DNA of 64,000 nucleotides from Seonamhaeicola sp. (GTDB taxonomy: Bacteria > Bacteroidota > Bacteroidia > Flavobacteriales > Flavobacteriaceae). The stretch covers positions 1 through 64,000 of the forward strand of contig NZ_JANQJQ010000021.1 of assembly GCF_028281565.1 (NCBI RefSeq), read 5' to 3'. Of the stretch, positions 47,636 through 56,983 are shown in pieces. A model generated the notes under the pieces. The model was not told the origin of the DNA. It saw nothing but the letters and a program-made list of their open reading frames with translations, and made no database searches. Made by a program: the position numbers and the translations under genes. Every line of letters begins with the position of its first letter. Position 1 is the stretch's first letter.

Positions 47636-49159
47636 ATGAGTACTAAAACAGTGTTAATCCATATACAACTAGTGCTTATAATCGTTCTATTGTGTGGCTG
47701 TAGTCAGGAAAAGGCCGTATATAATATTGTGAATTTTGGGGCTGTTGGAGATGGTCAAACATTAAATACCCAAAGCATTCAAAAGGCTATTGACCAAGCG
47801 CATCAAAATGGAGGTGGAAAAGTTATTGTTCCCTCAGGAACATTTTTATCGGGAACCCTTTTTTTAAAAAGCAACGTCAATCTTCATTTGGAGATAGGGG
47901 CTATACTTTTGGGGTCTCCCCATATTGAAGATTATACGGAACTATCCTGGGGACATAATAAAGACCGTCAACCATGGCACTTAATTTACGCTGATTCAAT
48001 TTCCAATGTGGCCATAACGGGTTTAGGCACCATCGATGGAAATGGAGAACATTTTTGGGAAGCTTATGAAAAAGATGATAATGATAATATGGTGGTTCCC
48101 AGATGGATTAAAGCTAAAGAGCAGAAGGTAAGTCCGTTAATTGATATTAACCATTCCGAACGTATTACCATAAAAGATATTACAGTAAAAACTGGAGGCG
48201 GTTGGAATATCCATTTATTCAATTCAAAAATAGCAACTATAAATAGCGTTAAGGTTATTAATAACATTTATAGCCCGAACTCCGATGGTATTGATTTAAC
48301 TGGCTGTAGCGATATTACGGTTTCAGACTGTTTTATAAAAACATGTGACGATGCCATTGTTATAAAAACCGTTGCAGATAGTAATGAATCGGAACGTATT
48401 TCGGTTTCAAACTGTGTCATGGAAACCTTGTGCGTTGGTATTAAGTTAGGAGCCGGAGAATCCTATAAGGACATGCGTGATATTAGTTTTTCTAATTGTG
48501 TGTTTAATGGAACCTCGCGTTTTTTTGGACTGTATTCAAAAAACGGTGCCGTTATCGAAAATATCGTGGTTAATAATTTAACCGGAAATACAAATGCTAA
48601 ATTGGTGTATAACAGACCCATTCAACTAATGGTGGAGAAAAATGGCAAAGGTGAGGTAGGAGGGATAAGGAATGTCATTATTTCGAATGTGGCCGCTCAT
48701 ACAGACGGAAGGATATTAATGACATCAGATCCTGATGGTTTTTTGGAAGACATATATTTTAGGGATGTCATTTTAACCTATCCCCGAATTGAAGACCCCG
48801 CAAGCATGATTGAAGGAGCCAGGAGTAACCAATTTCCAAGAGTGTCGGAGTTTAAAGAAGCAGGGGCCGCTAGAGCTGTTTTTGTAGCCGAAAATGTTTC
48901 TAATCTGGTATTGGATAATGTAAAACTAAATTGGCCAACAGCTAATGTGCCTTTAAACTGGCAGCACCCGGAAAGAATTGAAAACGGAACCACCAGAGTA
49001 CATAAACCAGATTATACAAACCCCAGAGAGACCGAATTCTCGGTGTTATGGGCTAAAAATGTTCAGGGAGGTTATTTAGATGCCGTTCTTGCAGCCCCTT
49101 CAAATATTAGCCTGCCTAAATACAATTTAAATGCATCCACTATACGAATTAAAAATTAA
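47636..49159 (+). CDS. GH28 (polygalacturonase-like) lipoprotein 2
   Basis: A 507-residue lipoprotein (lipobox LLCGC) with a right-handed beta-helix. It has FGAVGDGQTLNTQSIQ at the N-terminus, SPNSDGIDLTGC near residue 213, TCDDAIVIKT near 236 and VGIKLGAGESYKDMRDI near 265. The Asp residues of the GH28 active site are kept. The C-terminal part (ENGTTRVHKPDY) differs from the other two GH28 genes. It lies 9 bp after GH92-2. Confidence 0.89.
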   Translation: MSTKTVLIHIQLVLIIVLLCGCSQEKAVYNIVNFGAVGDGQTLNTQSIQKAIDQAHQNGGGKVIVPSGTFLSGTLFLKSNVNLHLEIGAILLGSPHIEDYTELSWGHNKDRQPWHLIYADSISNVAITGLGTIDGNGEHFWEAYEKDDNDNMVVPRWIKAKEQKVSPLIDINHSERITIKDITVKTGGGWNIHLFNSKIATINSVKVINNIYSPNSDGIDLTGCSDITVSDCFIKTCDDAIVIKTVADSNESERISVSNCVMETLCVGIKLGAGESYKDMRDISFSNCVFNGTSRFFGLYSKNGAVIENIVVNNLTGNTNAKLVYNRPIQLMVEKNGKGEVGGIRNVIISNVAAHTDGRILMTSDPDGFLEDIYFRDVILTYPRIEDPASMIEGARSNQFPRVSEFKEAGAARAVFVAENVSNLVLDNVKLNWPTANVPLNWQHPERIENGTTRVHKPDYTNPRETEFSVLWAKNVQGGYLDAVLAAPSNISLPKYNLNASTIRIKN

Positions 49160-49163
49160 GATT

Positions 49164-50645
49164 ATGAAAAAAGTATGTGTAACACCGTGCATCCTTTTGG
49201 CCTTTATAATCATTACAGTTTTTAGTTGTAAAGAGCATCCAACAAGCCCTGGTTACAATGTGCTTGAATTTGGAGCTATTGGGGATGGTATAACATTAAA
49301 TACCGGGGCTATTCAAGAAGCCATAGATAAGTGTCATGAAGCAGGAGGCGGACAGGTAATTATCCCATCAGGAACCTTTCTATCCGGTACTATTACATTA
49401 AAGGATAACGTGAAAATACATTTTGAAAATGGAGCCACTTTACTGGCCAGTGAAAACCACGATGATTTCCCTAGGCAAATACAACCTGAATACCGTTCTC
49501 AAAAGGATATTGGTGGCTGGTATGCTCTAATCTATGCCCATAAAGTAAAAAATATAGCCATTACGGGGCATGGTATTGTTGACGGACAAGGTGCAAAACA
49601 AAAACCAAGGCCATATGAAGCTGGTGGTGATAAAGACGGCAGACCAAGAAATATTCTATTTATTAGTTGTTCTGAGGTTGTGGTTAAGGATATTTATCTA
49701 AAAAACTCCGGAATATGGAATCAGCATTACCTTAATTGTGAGGATGTATTGGTTGATGGTATTAAAGTTTGGAATCACGGCAATAGAAACAATGATGGTA
49801 TTGATATCGATGGATGCAGGCGGTTTGTTTTAGCCAATAGTATCTTTGATTCAGATGATGATGCTATTTGCTTAAAAAGTACAGGAACATCACCCTGCGA
49901 AGATGTTGTAATAACAAATTGTATAGCCAGTAGTTATTGCAATGGCATAAAAATGGGAACGGAATCAACCGGAGGTTTTAAAAATATTAATATAAACAAT
50001 TGCATAGTGAAACCCACAAGATGTGAAACACCTCCAACTGGCAATAAGTTTGGTATAGGTATTACCGGTTTGTCCCTTGAAATTGTGGATGGAGGTACAA
50101 TGGAAGGTGTTACGGTGAGTAATCTAACTATTAACGGTACCATGTGTCCTATTTACATTAGGTTAGGAGGAAGAAGTAGAAAGCATATTGCCGAAGCTCC
50201 GGAACCTCAAATAGGAACTTTGAGAAATGTTACCATTAGCAATATTACAGCCTATAATAGTGGTAATTGGGCCTGTTCTATTACAGGGATTCCAGACCAC
50301 AAAGTCGAAAATATCCGATTAGATAATATCAATATTATTCAAAAAGGAGGCCTAAAGAAAGGGGACTATTTAGCTACATTGAATGATGTAAAAGAAGATA
50401 TAAAAGGGTATCCCCAACCAACTGTTTGGAAAAAGCTGCCGTGCTCCGGCATGTTTATTCGCCATGCCAAGGATATTTCGGTGACAAATTTTTCATTAAA
50501 CACATTGGAACCAGACCCCAGGCCCGTTTTTTTGGCCGACGATGTTGAAGGTCTAAGAATTAATACTGTAAATGTTGGAGCAAATTGTAATCAAAAAGAG
50601 CTTTTGGTTAAAAACAATGTTTCAAACTCAAAAATTAAATTCTAA
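49164..50645 (+). CDS. GH28 (polygalacturonase-like) lipoprotein 3
   Basis: About 493 residues from ATG 49164, which gives the lipoprotein signal MKKVCVTPCILLAFIIITV..FSC. An ATG at 49131 inside the previous gene would add 11 residues ahead of the signal and is rejected. Active-site motifs are NRNNDGIDIDGC near residue 210, SDDDAICLKS near 232 and NGIKMGTESTGGFKNI near 260. It resembles GH28-1 more than GH28-2. It is followed directly by GH92-3. Confidence 0.9.
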   Translation: MKKVCVTPCILLAFIIITVFSCKEHPTSPGYNVLEFGAIGDGITLNTGAIQEAIDKCHEAGGGQVIIPSGTFLSGTITLKDNVKIHFENGATLLASENHDDFPRQIQPEYRSQKDIGGWYALIYAHKVKNIAITGHGIVDGQGAKQKPRPYEAGGDKDGRPRNILFISCSEVVVKDIYLKNSGIWNQHYLNCEDVLVDGIKVWNHGNRNNDGIDIDGCRRFVLANSIFDSDDDAICLKSTGTSPCEDVVITNCIASSYCNGIKMGTESTGGFKNININNCIVKPTRCETPPTGNKFGIGITGLSLEIVDGGTMEGVTVSNLTINGTMCPIYIRLGGRSRKHIAEAPEPQIGTLRNVTISNITAYNSGNWACSITGIPDHKVENIRLDNINIIQKGGLKKGDYLATLNDVKEDIKGYPQPTVWKKLPCSGMFIRHAKDISVTNFSLNTLEPDPRPVFLADDVEGLRINTVNVGANCNQKELLVKNNVSNSKIKF

Positions 50646-53600
50646 ATGAATTTCAGAGTAATAACAATTTTATTGGTTGTGCTAATAATATGGTCCTGTG
50701 AAAAGCAAGAACCTAAAAACATTATTGATTATGTAAACCCTATGATAGGAACGGATGGTTTAGGGCATACCTTTCCTGGCGCAACCACGCCGTTTGGAAT
50801 GGTACAGTTAAGCCCCTCTGAGGATATAGAAGAATGGGATTATTGTTCGGGGTACCATTATAAATCAACTTCATTAAAAGGCTTTGCTCATACACATTTT
50901 AGTGGAACTGGCCTAACAGGTTTGGGAGACTTTTTATTTATTCCTACAACGGGAGACTTAAAATTGAAACCCGGAACCATGGAAAATCCAGATAAAGGAT
51001 ATAGGTCGCGGTTTTCCCATGAAAATGAAAAAGCTTCGGTTGGCTATTATCAGGTTTTATTGGATGATTACAATGTAAATGTAGAATTAACAACCACACC
51101 TAGGGTAGGAGTTCATAGATACACTTTTAAGGAAGATGGGATTCACAGGATTCTAATCGACCCAACACACAACACAAGGGGGCAAACCAAATTAACTGAG
51201 TTAAAGGTGCTTTCCAATAATTCAATACAAGGAATGAAACATGCTTTTGATGCTTCGTGTGGAAATAGAAAGGTTTATTTCTATGCTGAATTTTCGAAGC
51301 CATTTTCTAAATCAGACATGGCCATTGACGATATCATAATTGGAAAAATTAATGAAAGTGCTTTTAAAAACACCAAAGCTGTGTTTGAGTTTGAGGGTAC
51401 GCCTAATGAACAGGTAGAGGTTTACGTGGCCATTTCTTTTGTGAGTTATGATGGAGCCAAAGCCAACTTCGAGGCAGAAGTTAGAGGTAAAGGTTTCAAT
51501 GAAGTTCATAAAGAAGCCATAGCCTTATGGGAAGATAAAATAGACCGTATAGAAATTGAAGCAACGCCTGAGCAAAAGACCATTTTTTATACAGCCATGT
51601 ATCACAATTTTATAGCCCCGAACATTATTTCAGATGTTAACGGTGATTATATTGTTGAGGGTAAACGATATCATTCTCCAAAACAGACTCAGTATAGTAA
51701 TTTCTCAACTTGGGACACCTTTAGGGCTACACATCCACTTTGGTCTATAATTGACCAGGAAACCAATAAAAAAATGGTGAATGTGCTGCTATCCAGATTT
51801 ACCGATACCAAAACAGGGCTAGCCCTTTGGGAAGCTTTAGGCCATGATAATTATTGTATGCCGGGATACCCCGGAATTTCAGCAATGGCAGAAGCAGCCT
51901 TAAAACATCCAGAAGGTTTGGATGTAGATTTAATCTATGAGAGTATAAGGGAAACGGCTTTTAGAGATGGCGGCAGTAGTGTTAATTATGGATCGGATAA
52001 TGGTGTGCGTTATTATGTGAATTATGGTTTTGTCCCTGCCGAAGTGGGATGTGGCGTAACAAAAACAACCGAAAACAATTATTACGATTTTGCCATTGCC
52101 CAATTAGCAGAGAAGCTGGGGAAAAAAGAAGATGCCCAATACTTTAAAAAACGAAGTTTAGGCTATAGGAATTTATATAATCCCACAACAAAATATTTAT
52201 GGCCTAGGCAGTCATCCGGAAGATTTATAGAGATGGATACCACACATTGGGATGGTTTGGTTCATAATTATGTTTCTGGGAATATATGGGCATATTCGGC
52301 CTATACACCTCATGATATGTTGGGGGCCATAAACTTATTTGGTGATAATGATAGCTACTCCAAATGGTTAGACGATATGATTAATAACCCAATAGAGATG
52401 CAAGGTGAAGAACATGTAGATATAGCTGGATTTATAGGTAAGTACAGTCATGGTGATGAGCCTGGACATCAAATTCCTTATCTATATAATTTTGCTGGCA
52501 AACCTTGGAAAACACAGGAATTGGTAAGAAGGGTCATGACAGAGATGTATTCCCATCATTTAGATGGCATGGTGAATAATGAGGATTGCGGACAAATGTC
52601 TGCCTGGTACATCCTTTCGGGAATGGGATTCTACCCCGTGGCACCGGCAGATATGAATTATTATTTGGGTTCGCCGTCCTTCCCGAAATCTGTAATAAAA
52701 TTAGAGAACGGAAAAACCTTTACCGTATTGGCAAATAATGTTTCAGAAAAGAATAAGTACATCCAATCTGTGACATTGAACGGGAAGTCCATAGACAAGA
52801 TTTTTATTAAGCATCAAGACGTCTCAAATGGAGGCGAGTTGATTTTTGAAATGGGGCCAAAGCCTAACAAGGAATGGGCATCAACAAAAGAAGCCTTGCC
52901 ACAATATCAAAAAGAGCTATTGGCATATAAAACGAAACCAATGGCCTGTTATACCCCTTTTATAAAGGATGAAGTATTTAGGTTTGGCAAGCAATTGAAA
53001 ATTGAGCTAATATCAAATAATAAAAACGATCAAATTTATTATACTTTAGATGGAAATGACCCTACCCAAAATTCGTATTTGTATACAGGACCTTTTTCTG
53101 TAAATAAATCGACACAAATTAAAGCGGTTTCTTTTCAAGAAGGGTTTGAGCCTAGTCCCGTTTTCTCAAAATCCATCGTAAAATCAATTTTTGAAGGTTT
53201 AGAAAAGGGCTATCCAAAAATAACTTTCGATAATATTCCTGAAAAGTATGGAGAAAAAGATGGTAGCCAATTAATAGATTTAATAGAGGCTTCTACTACC
53301 TTTTCCGATAGAAAATGGACAGGGGTAAACAATAAAGACCTCATCATAAATTTAGACTTAGGTAAAGTCTGTGAATTCAGTTCCATAAAGTTAAATACCC
53401 TTACTTCTACAAAAAAGTGGCGTTTTCCTCCAAAAAGTATTTCAGTATTTATAAAAGATGATTTAGGAAGTTATAAACTAATTAAAAAAGAGTCCTACCA
53501 AAAGCTGAAAGCTGGTCAAAAGCAAATAATCCATCATAGTTTAAAATTCAAGAAGGTAAAAGCACAACATATTAAGCTGGAAGTTGAAAACTATGGTGAA

Positions 53601-53669
53601 TTACCAAAATGGCATGAAGGCGCAGGCAAATCTCCTTGGATTTTTGTTGATGAGTTAAATGTCGAGTAA
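50646..53669 (+). CDS. GH92 alpha-mannosidase-like lipoprotein 3 with C-terminal binding domains
   Basis: A 1007-residue lipoprotein (lipobox IIWSC). The GH92 part covers residues 25-755 and has the classical motifs GTDGLGHTFPGATTPFGMVQ, WDTFRATHPL, YVSGNIWAYSAYTPHD, HQIPYLYNFAGKPWKTQ and NNEDCGQMSAWYILSGMGFYP. The C-terminus adds a chitobiase-type segment (YYTLDGNDPTQNS, about residues 798-850) and a discoidin/F5-8-like domain (about 870-1007) that may bind carbohydrate. It starts one base after the GH28-3 stop. Of the three, it is the best candidate for a standard exo-alpha-mannosidase. Confidence 0.93.
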   Translation: MNFRVITILLVVLIIWSCEKQEPKNIIDYVNPMIGTDGLGHTFPGATTPFGMVQLSPSEDIEEWDYCSGYHYKSTSLKGFAHTHFSGTGLTGLGDFLFIPTTGDLKLKPGTMENPDKGYRSRFSHENEKASVGYYQVLLDDYNVNVELTTTPRVGVHRYTFKEDGIHRILIDPTHNTRGQTKLTELKVLSNNSIQGMKHAFDASCGNRKVYFYAEFSKPFSKSDMAIDDIIIGKINESAFKNTKAVFEFEGTPNEQVEVYVAISFVSYDGAKANFEAEVRGKGFNEVHKEAIALWEDKIDRIEIEATPEQKTIFYTAMYHNFIAPNIISDVNGDYIVEGKRYHSPKQTQYSNFSTWDTFRATHPLWSIIDQETNKKMVNVLLSRFTDTKTGLALWEALGHDNYCMPGYPGISAMAEAALKHPEGLDVDLIYESIRETAFRDGGSSVNYGSDNGVRYYVNYGFVPAEVGCGVTKTTENNYYDFAIAQLAEKLGKKEDAQYFKKRSLGYRNLYNPTTKYLWPRQSSGRFIEMDTTHWDGLVHNYVSGNIWAYSAYTPHDMLGAINLFGDNDSYSKWLDDMINNPIEMQGEEHVDIAGFIGKYSHGDEPGHQIPYLYNFAGKPWKTQELVRRVMTEMYSHHLDGMVNNEDCGQMSAWYILSGMGFYPVAPADMNYYLGSPSFPKSVIKLENGKTFTVLANNVSEKNKYIQSVTLNGKSIDKIFIKHQDVSNGGELIFEMGPKPNKEWASTKEALPQYQKELLAYKTKPMACYTPFIKDEVFRFGKQLKIELISNNKNDQIYYTLDGNDPTQNSYLYTGPFSVNKSTQIKAVSFQEGFEPSPVFSKSIVKSIFEGLEKGYPKITFDNIPEKYGEKDGSQLIDLIEASTTFSDRKWTGVNNKDLIINLDLGKVCEFSSIKLNTLTSTKKWRFPPKSISVFIKDDLGSYKLIKKESYQKLKAGQKQIIHHSLKFKKVKAQHIKLEVENYGELPKWHEGAGKSPWIFVDELNVE

Positions 53670-53701
53670 TTAAATATTAAATGATGCAAATTTTAGGATT
53701 T

Positions 53702-54457
53702 ATGAAAAAAATAATTGCAGGACTTGGTATAATTATATTAACAGTCTGTTGTAAAGGCAACAATGTAATTAAAATTAGCAATACAAATTACGAATTGGCA
53801 TTTTCAGATGAATTTGATGAACAATCATTAAAAACAGATATTTGGGATTATCGCACGGATAGTAAACATTGGAGTACGCAAAAAAAAGAAAATGTCGAGG
53901 TAAAAGATGGGTTTCTATATCTTAATCTTAAAAAAGAAAAATCATTAGATAAAGAATATACAGGAGCCGGTTTGATATCCAAAAAAAAATTTAAATATGG
54001 GTATTATGAAGCAAGATTAAAAACTCCTTTTGGAGGTGGGTGGCATACATCGTTCTGGTTAATGACTCATGATGGTTCTGGTGGCACTAACACCAATGTA
54101 GCTACGATAGAGATTGATATTTTAGAAAATGATTCCAAAGACCGAAAGGGATACCATGTAAACTTGCACAAATGGTACGACGGTCATAAAGATTATATTG
54201 GAAAACATGTTGAAGCTTTTGGTATAGATGAAAAATTTCAGGTTTTAGCATGCGAATATACCCCAGAGTATGTTAGGTACTATTTAAATGGAGAAGTAGT
54301 ACGTGAAATAAATATTAAAGATTTAAATCACAGTGGTTTAAATATTTGGCTCACGAGTATTGCCTCCTTTTTAGGGGGAACAGAATCTGTAGATGATACA
54401 AAATTACCATCATCTGCCATATTTGATTATGTCAGATATTATAAACCAGTAAAGTAA
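53702..54457 (+). CDS. GH16 family glycoside hydrolase lipoprotein
   Basis: About 251 residues from ATG 53702, which gives a short lipoprotein signal ending TVCC; ATG 53681 is seven codons upstream. It has a beta-jellyroll with the GH16 motif IEIDILEND, the catalytic pair being Glu137 and Glu142 with Asp139 between them. N-terminal ELAFSDEFDEQSL and GYYEARLKTP also fit. GH16 enzymes are endo-acting beta-glucanases or beta-galactanases. The specific polymer is not evident. Confidence 0.92.
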   Translation: MKKIIAGLGIIILTVCCKGNNVIKISNTNYELAFSDEFDEQSLKTDIWDYRTDSKHWSTQKKENVEVKDGFLYLNLKKEKSLDKEYTGAGLISKKKFKYGYYEARLKTPFGGGWHTSFWLMTHDGSGGTNTNVATIEIDILENDSKDRKGYHVNLHKWYDGHKDYIGKHVEAFGIDEKFQVLACEYTPEYVRYYLNGEVVREINIKDLNHSGLNIWLTSIASFLGGTESVDDTKLPSSAIFDYVRYYKPVK

Positions 54458-54465
54458 AAAGAACA

Positions 54466-55911
54466 ATGTATATGGCAAGCAGAAGGAATTTTATAAAAAA
54501 TACAACATTGGCTACGGTAGGACTTTCCACCTTAAATAGTCCAGCATTAAATTGGGTAATGACTTATCAAGAGTTTAAATCGAATAGACCAGCCATAGCT
54601 GACCGAACATTTACAAGTATAGCGGTTGAGAAAACAATAAAAAAGGTAAAGAAAGGCATAGATAGCCTAGAATTGTCATGGATGTTTGAAAACTGTTTTC
54701 CAAATACTTTGGATACCACAGTAGATTTTGAATATATCGACGGCAAACCGGATTCGTATATTATTACAGGTGATATTGACGCCATGTGGTTACGTGATTC
54801 AACAGCACAGATTTGGCCCTACCTTCCATTAATCAAGGAAGAAAAAAAGTTAGCCGATTTGTTTAAAGGACTAATAAATCGCCAAACAAAATGCATCAAT
54901 CTGGATCCCTATGCAAATTCCTTTTTGAAAGATTTTAACAGGGAAACGCATTGGAAAAATGATGAACCAATGCCACGCCCGGGTGTTCACGAACGTAAAT
55001 GGGAGATTGACTCATTGTGTTATGCCGTGCGTTTGGCACATGGTTATTATAAGGAAACGGGGGATACTTCAATTTTTGATTCAGACTGGGATAATGCAGC
55101 GCGTTTAATAGTAGAGGTGTTTAAAACCGAACAGCGAAAGGATGGGGAAACTCCTTATTATTTTAGACGTTTAAGGTGGAATAACAATATTGTGGCACCA
55201 TTTAAAGGAAAAGGAAGGCCAATGAAACCCGTTGGGTTGATCGCTTCAGCCTTCCGTCCTTCAGATGATGGTTGTATGTATCCGTTCCTAATTCCTTCCA
55301 ATTTATTTGCAGTAGAATCATTAGCGCAATTAAGCGAGATCTACAAAGAGGTTTTACACGATACAGCATTTGCAAATGAGTGTGAAGCTTTTTCAAAAGA
55401 AGTATTGGAAGCTATTAACCAATATGCCATTGCTGAACATTTGGATTATGGAAAAATTTACGCTTATGAGGTAGATGGTTATGGCAATAAAGTCTTTATT
55501 GATGACCCAAACATTCCTTCCTTAATAGCAATGAAATATTTGAACAAGAAAAAGTATTATCAACCGGAAGTATATCAAAATACGCGTAAATACTTGTTAA
55601 GTGCCGATAACCCGTACTATTTTAAAGGTAAAGCTGGAGAAGGACAAGGTGGGCCTCATGCAGGGTTAGATACCATTTGGCCAATGGGTATTATTTTAAG
55701 AGCCATGACCAGCGAAGATGATAATGAAATTGTTTGGTGTATCAAACAATTAATGAAAACCCATGATAATACAGGTTTTATGCATGAAACATTTAACAAA
55801 GATGATGCTTCTAAATTCTCTAGAAAATGGTTTGCATGGGCCAATACCTTGTTTGGTGAGTTGATTGTAAAACTGTATAATGAAAAACCAGCGTTGCTGA
55901 AATCCATTTAA
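54466..55911 (+). CDS. GH125 exo-alpha-1,6-mannosidase-like protein
   Basis: A 481-residue protein with a Tat-type signal (SRRNFIKNTTLATVG). The (alpha/alpha)6 barrel shows GDIDAMWLRDSTAQIWPYL near residue 102, HERKWEIDSLCYAVRLAHGYY near 177 and GPHAGLDTIWPMGI near 395, typical of GH125. Characterised GH125 enzymes are inverting exo-alpha-1,6-mannosidases acting on mannan and N-glycan-type linkages. Together with GH92 it argues that the substrate carries alpha-mannose. The next gene starts 1 bp after its stop. Confidence 0.92.
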   Translation: MYMASRRNFIKNTTLATVGLSTLNSPALNWVMTYQEFKSNRPAIADRTFTSIAVEKTIKKVKKGIDSLELSWMFENCFPNTLDTTVDFEYIDGKPDSYIITGDIDAMWLRDSTAQIWPYLPLIKEEKKLADLFKGLINRQTKCINLDPYANSFLKDFNRETHWKNDEPMPRPGVHERKWEIDSLCYAVRLAHGYYKETGDTSIFDSDWDNAARLIVEVFKTEQRKDGETPYYFRRLRWNNNIVAPFKGKGRPMKPVGLIASAFRPSDDGCMYPFLIPSNLFAVESLAQLSEIYKEVLHDTAFANECEAFSKEVLEAINQYAIAEHLDYGKIYAYEVDGYGNKVFIDDPNIPSLIAMKYLNKKKYYQPEVYQNTRKYLLSADNPYYFKGKAGEGQGGPHAGLDTIWPMGIILRAMTSEDDNEIVWCIKQLMKTHDNTGFMHETFNKDDASKFSRKWFAWANTLFGELIVKLYNEKPALLKSI

Positions 55912-55912
55912 A

Positions 55913-56980
55913 GTGAACGGTAAAATATTCATAGCGGTTATTTTAAGTGTTATGCTTTTGGCTTGTTCAAATAACACAGGAAAGGCTCAGAAGTTAAACG
56001 ACATTCAGGTAATAGGTAGCCACAATTCTTATAAAATGGCTATTGAGGGACCGCTATGGGATTATCTGTATACTCAAGATTCTTCTGGAGCAAAGTCATT
56101 GCAATACGACCATATTCCAATTGAAAAACAGCTTGATTTAGGATTGAGAAACCTGGAATTGGATGTGTTTTACGACCCGGAAGGCGGGCGTTTTTCAAAT
56201 CCAAAAGGACTCGAAATAGTGAAAGCCTCGGGTAAAGCTCCTTTAGCTTTCGATGTGTCAGGGAAATTAGCCCAACCGGGATTAAAGCTGTTTCATATAC
56301 AGGATATTGATTTTAGAAGTCATTATTTATTATTTAAGGACTGCCTAAAGGCACTTAAAAATTGGTCTGAAACGCATCCAAACCATACTCCTGTTTTCAT
56401 TTTAATGAATACAAAAGATAAAGTAATAGATGGTTTAACGCCACCTTTATCGTTTACAAAAAGGGCCTATGATGATTTGGATAATGAAATTCGTTCCGTA
56501 TTTTCAAACGACCAATTAATAACACCGGATGACGTACGTGGCCATTACAATACTTTAGAAGAAGCCGTTTTAACCAAAGGTTGGCCAAATTTGGAAACCT
56601 CTAAAGGGAAGTTTCTTTTTGTTTTGGATGAGAAAGCGGAGAAAATTGGCAGGTACTTGGAGGGGCACCCTGCCTTAAAAGGTCGCGTGCTTTTTGCAAA
56701 TAGTAAGGAGGGAAACCCGGAAGCGGCCTTCAGGATTATAAATAATCCCATTAAGGATTTTGACTATATTCAACAGTTGGTTGCCAAAGGTTATATGGTA
56801 CGTACAAGAGCTGATGCCGGTACTAAAGAAGCGCGTACCAACGATTACTCCAAGTTTATAAAAGCCAAGGCCTCAGGGGCTCAGGTTATTTCAACAGACT
56901 ATTATATCCCCACAGGTTTATTCCCGTCTACTTTCAAAGTAAGTTTTGAAGACGGTACCTACGAGCGCATAAAAAATTAG
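55913..56980 (+). CDS. Ca2+-dependent phosphoinositide phospholipase C-like lipoprotein
   Basis: A 355-residue lipoprotein (lipobox VMLLAC) with a GTG start at 55913. It resembles the bacterial Ca-dependent PI-PLC family, a TIM-barrel phosphodiesterase. The first catalytic His is His37 in IGSHNSYK, LRNLELDVFYDPEGG near residue 80 supplies acidic metal ligands, and the second His is His128 in LFHIQDIDFRS. Such enzymes cleave phosphatidylinositol to diacylglycerol and a cyclic inositol phosphate. The actual lipid cut by this protein is not known. Its place between GH125 and GH115 in a glycan operon is unusual. Confidence 0.85.
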   Translation: MNGKIFIAVILSVMLLACSNNTGKAQKLNDIQVIGSHNSYKMAIEGPLWDYLYTQDSSGAKSLQYDHIPIEKQLDLGLRNLELDVFYDPEGGRFSNPKGLEIVKASGKAPLAFDVSGKLAQPGLKLFHIQDIDFRSHYLLFKDCLKALKNWSETHPNHTPVFILMNTKDKVIDGLTPPLSFTKRAYDDLDNEIRSVFSNDQLITPDDVRGHYNTLEEAVLTKGWPNLETSKGKFLFVLDEKAEKIGRYLEGHPALKGRVLFANSKEGNPEAAFRIINNPIKDFDYIQQLVAKGYMVRTRADAGTKEARTNDYSKFIKAKASGAQVISTDYYIPTGLFPSTFKVSFEDGTYERIKN

Positions 56981-56983
56981 ATT

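Noticed and set aside
49131-49163. Upstream ATG for the third GH28 protein
   Set aside because: It overlaps the previous gene and adds residues ahead of a lipoprotein signal.
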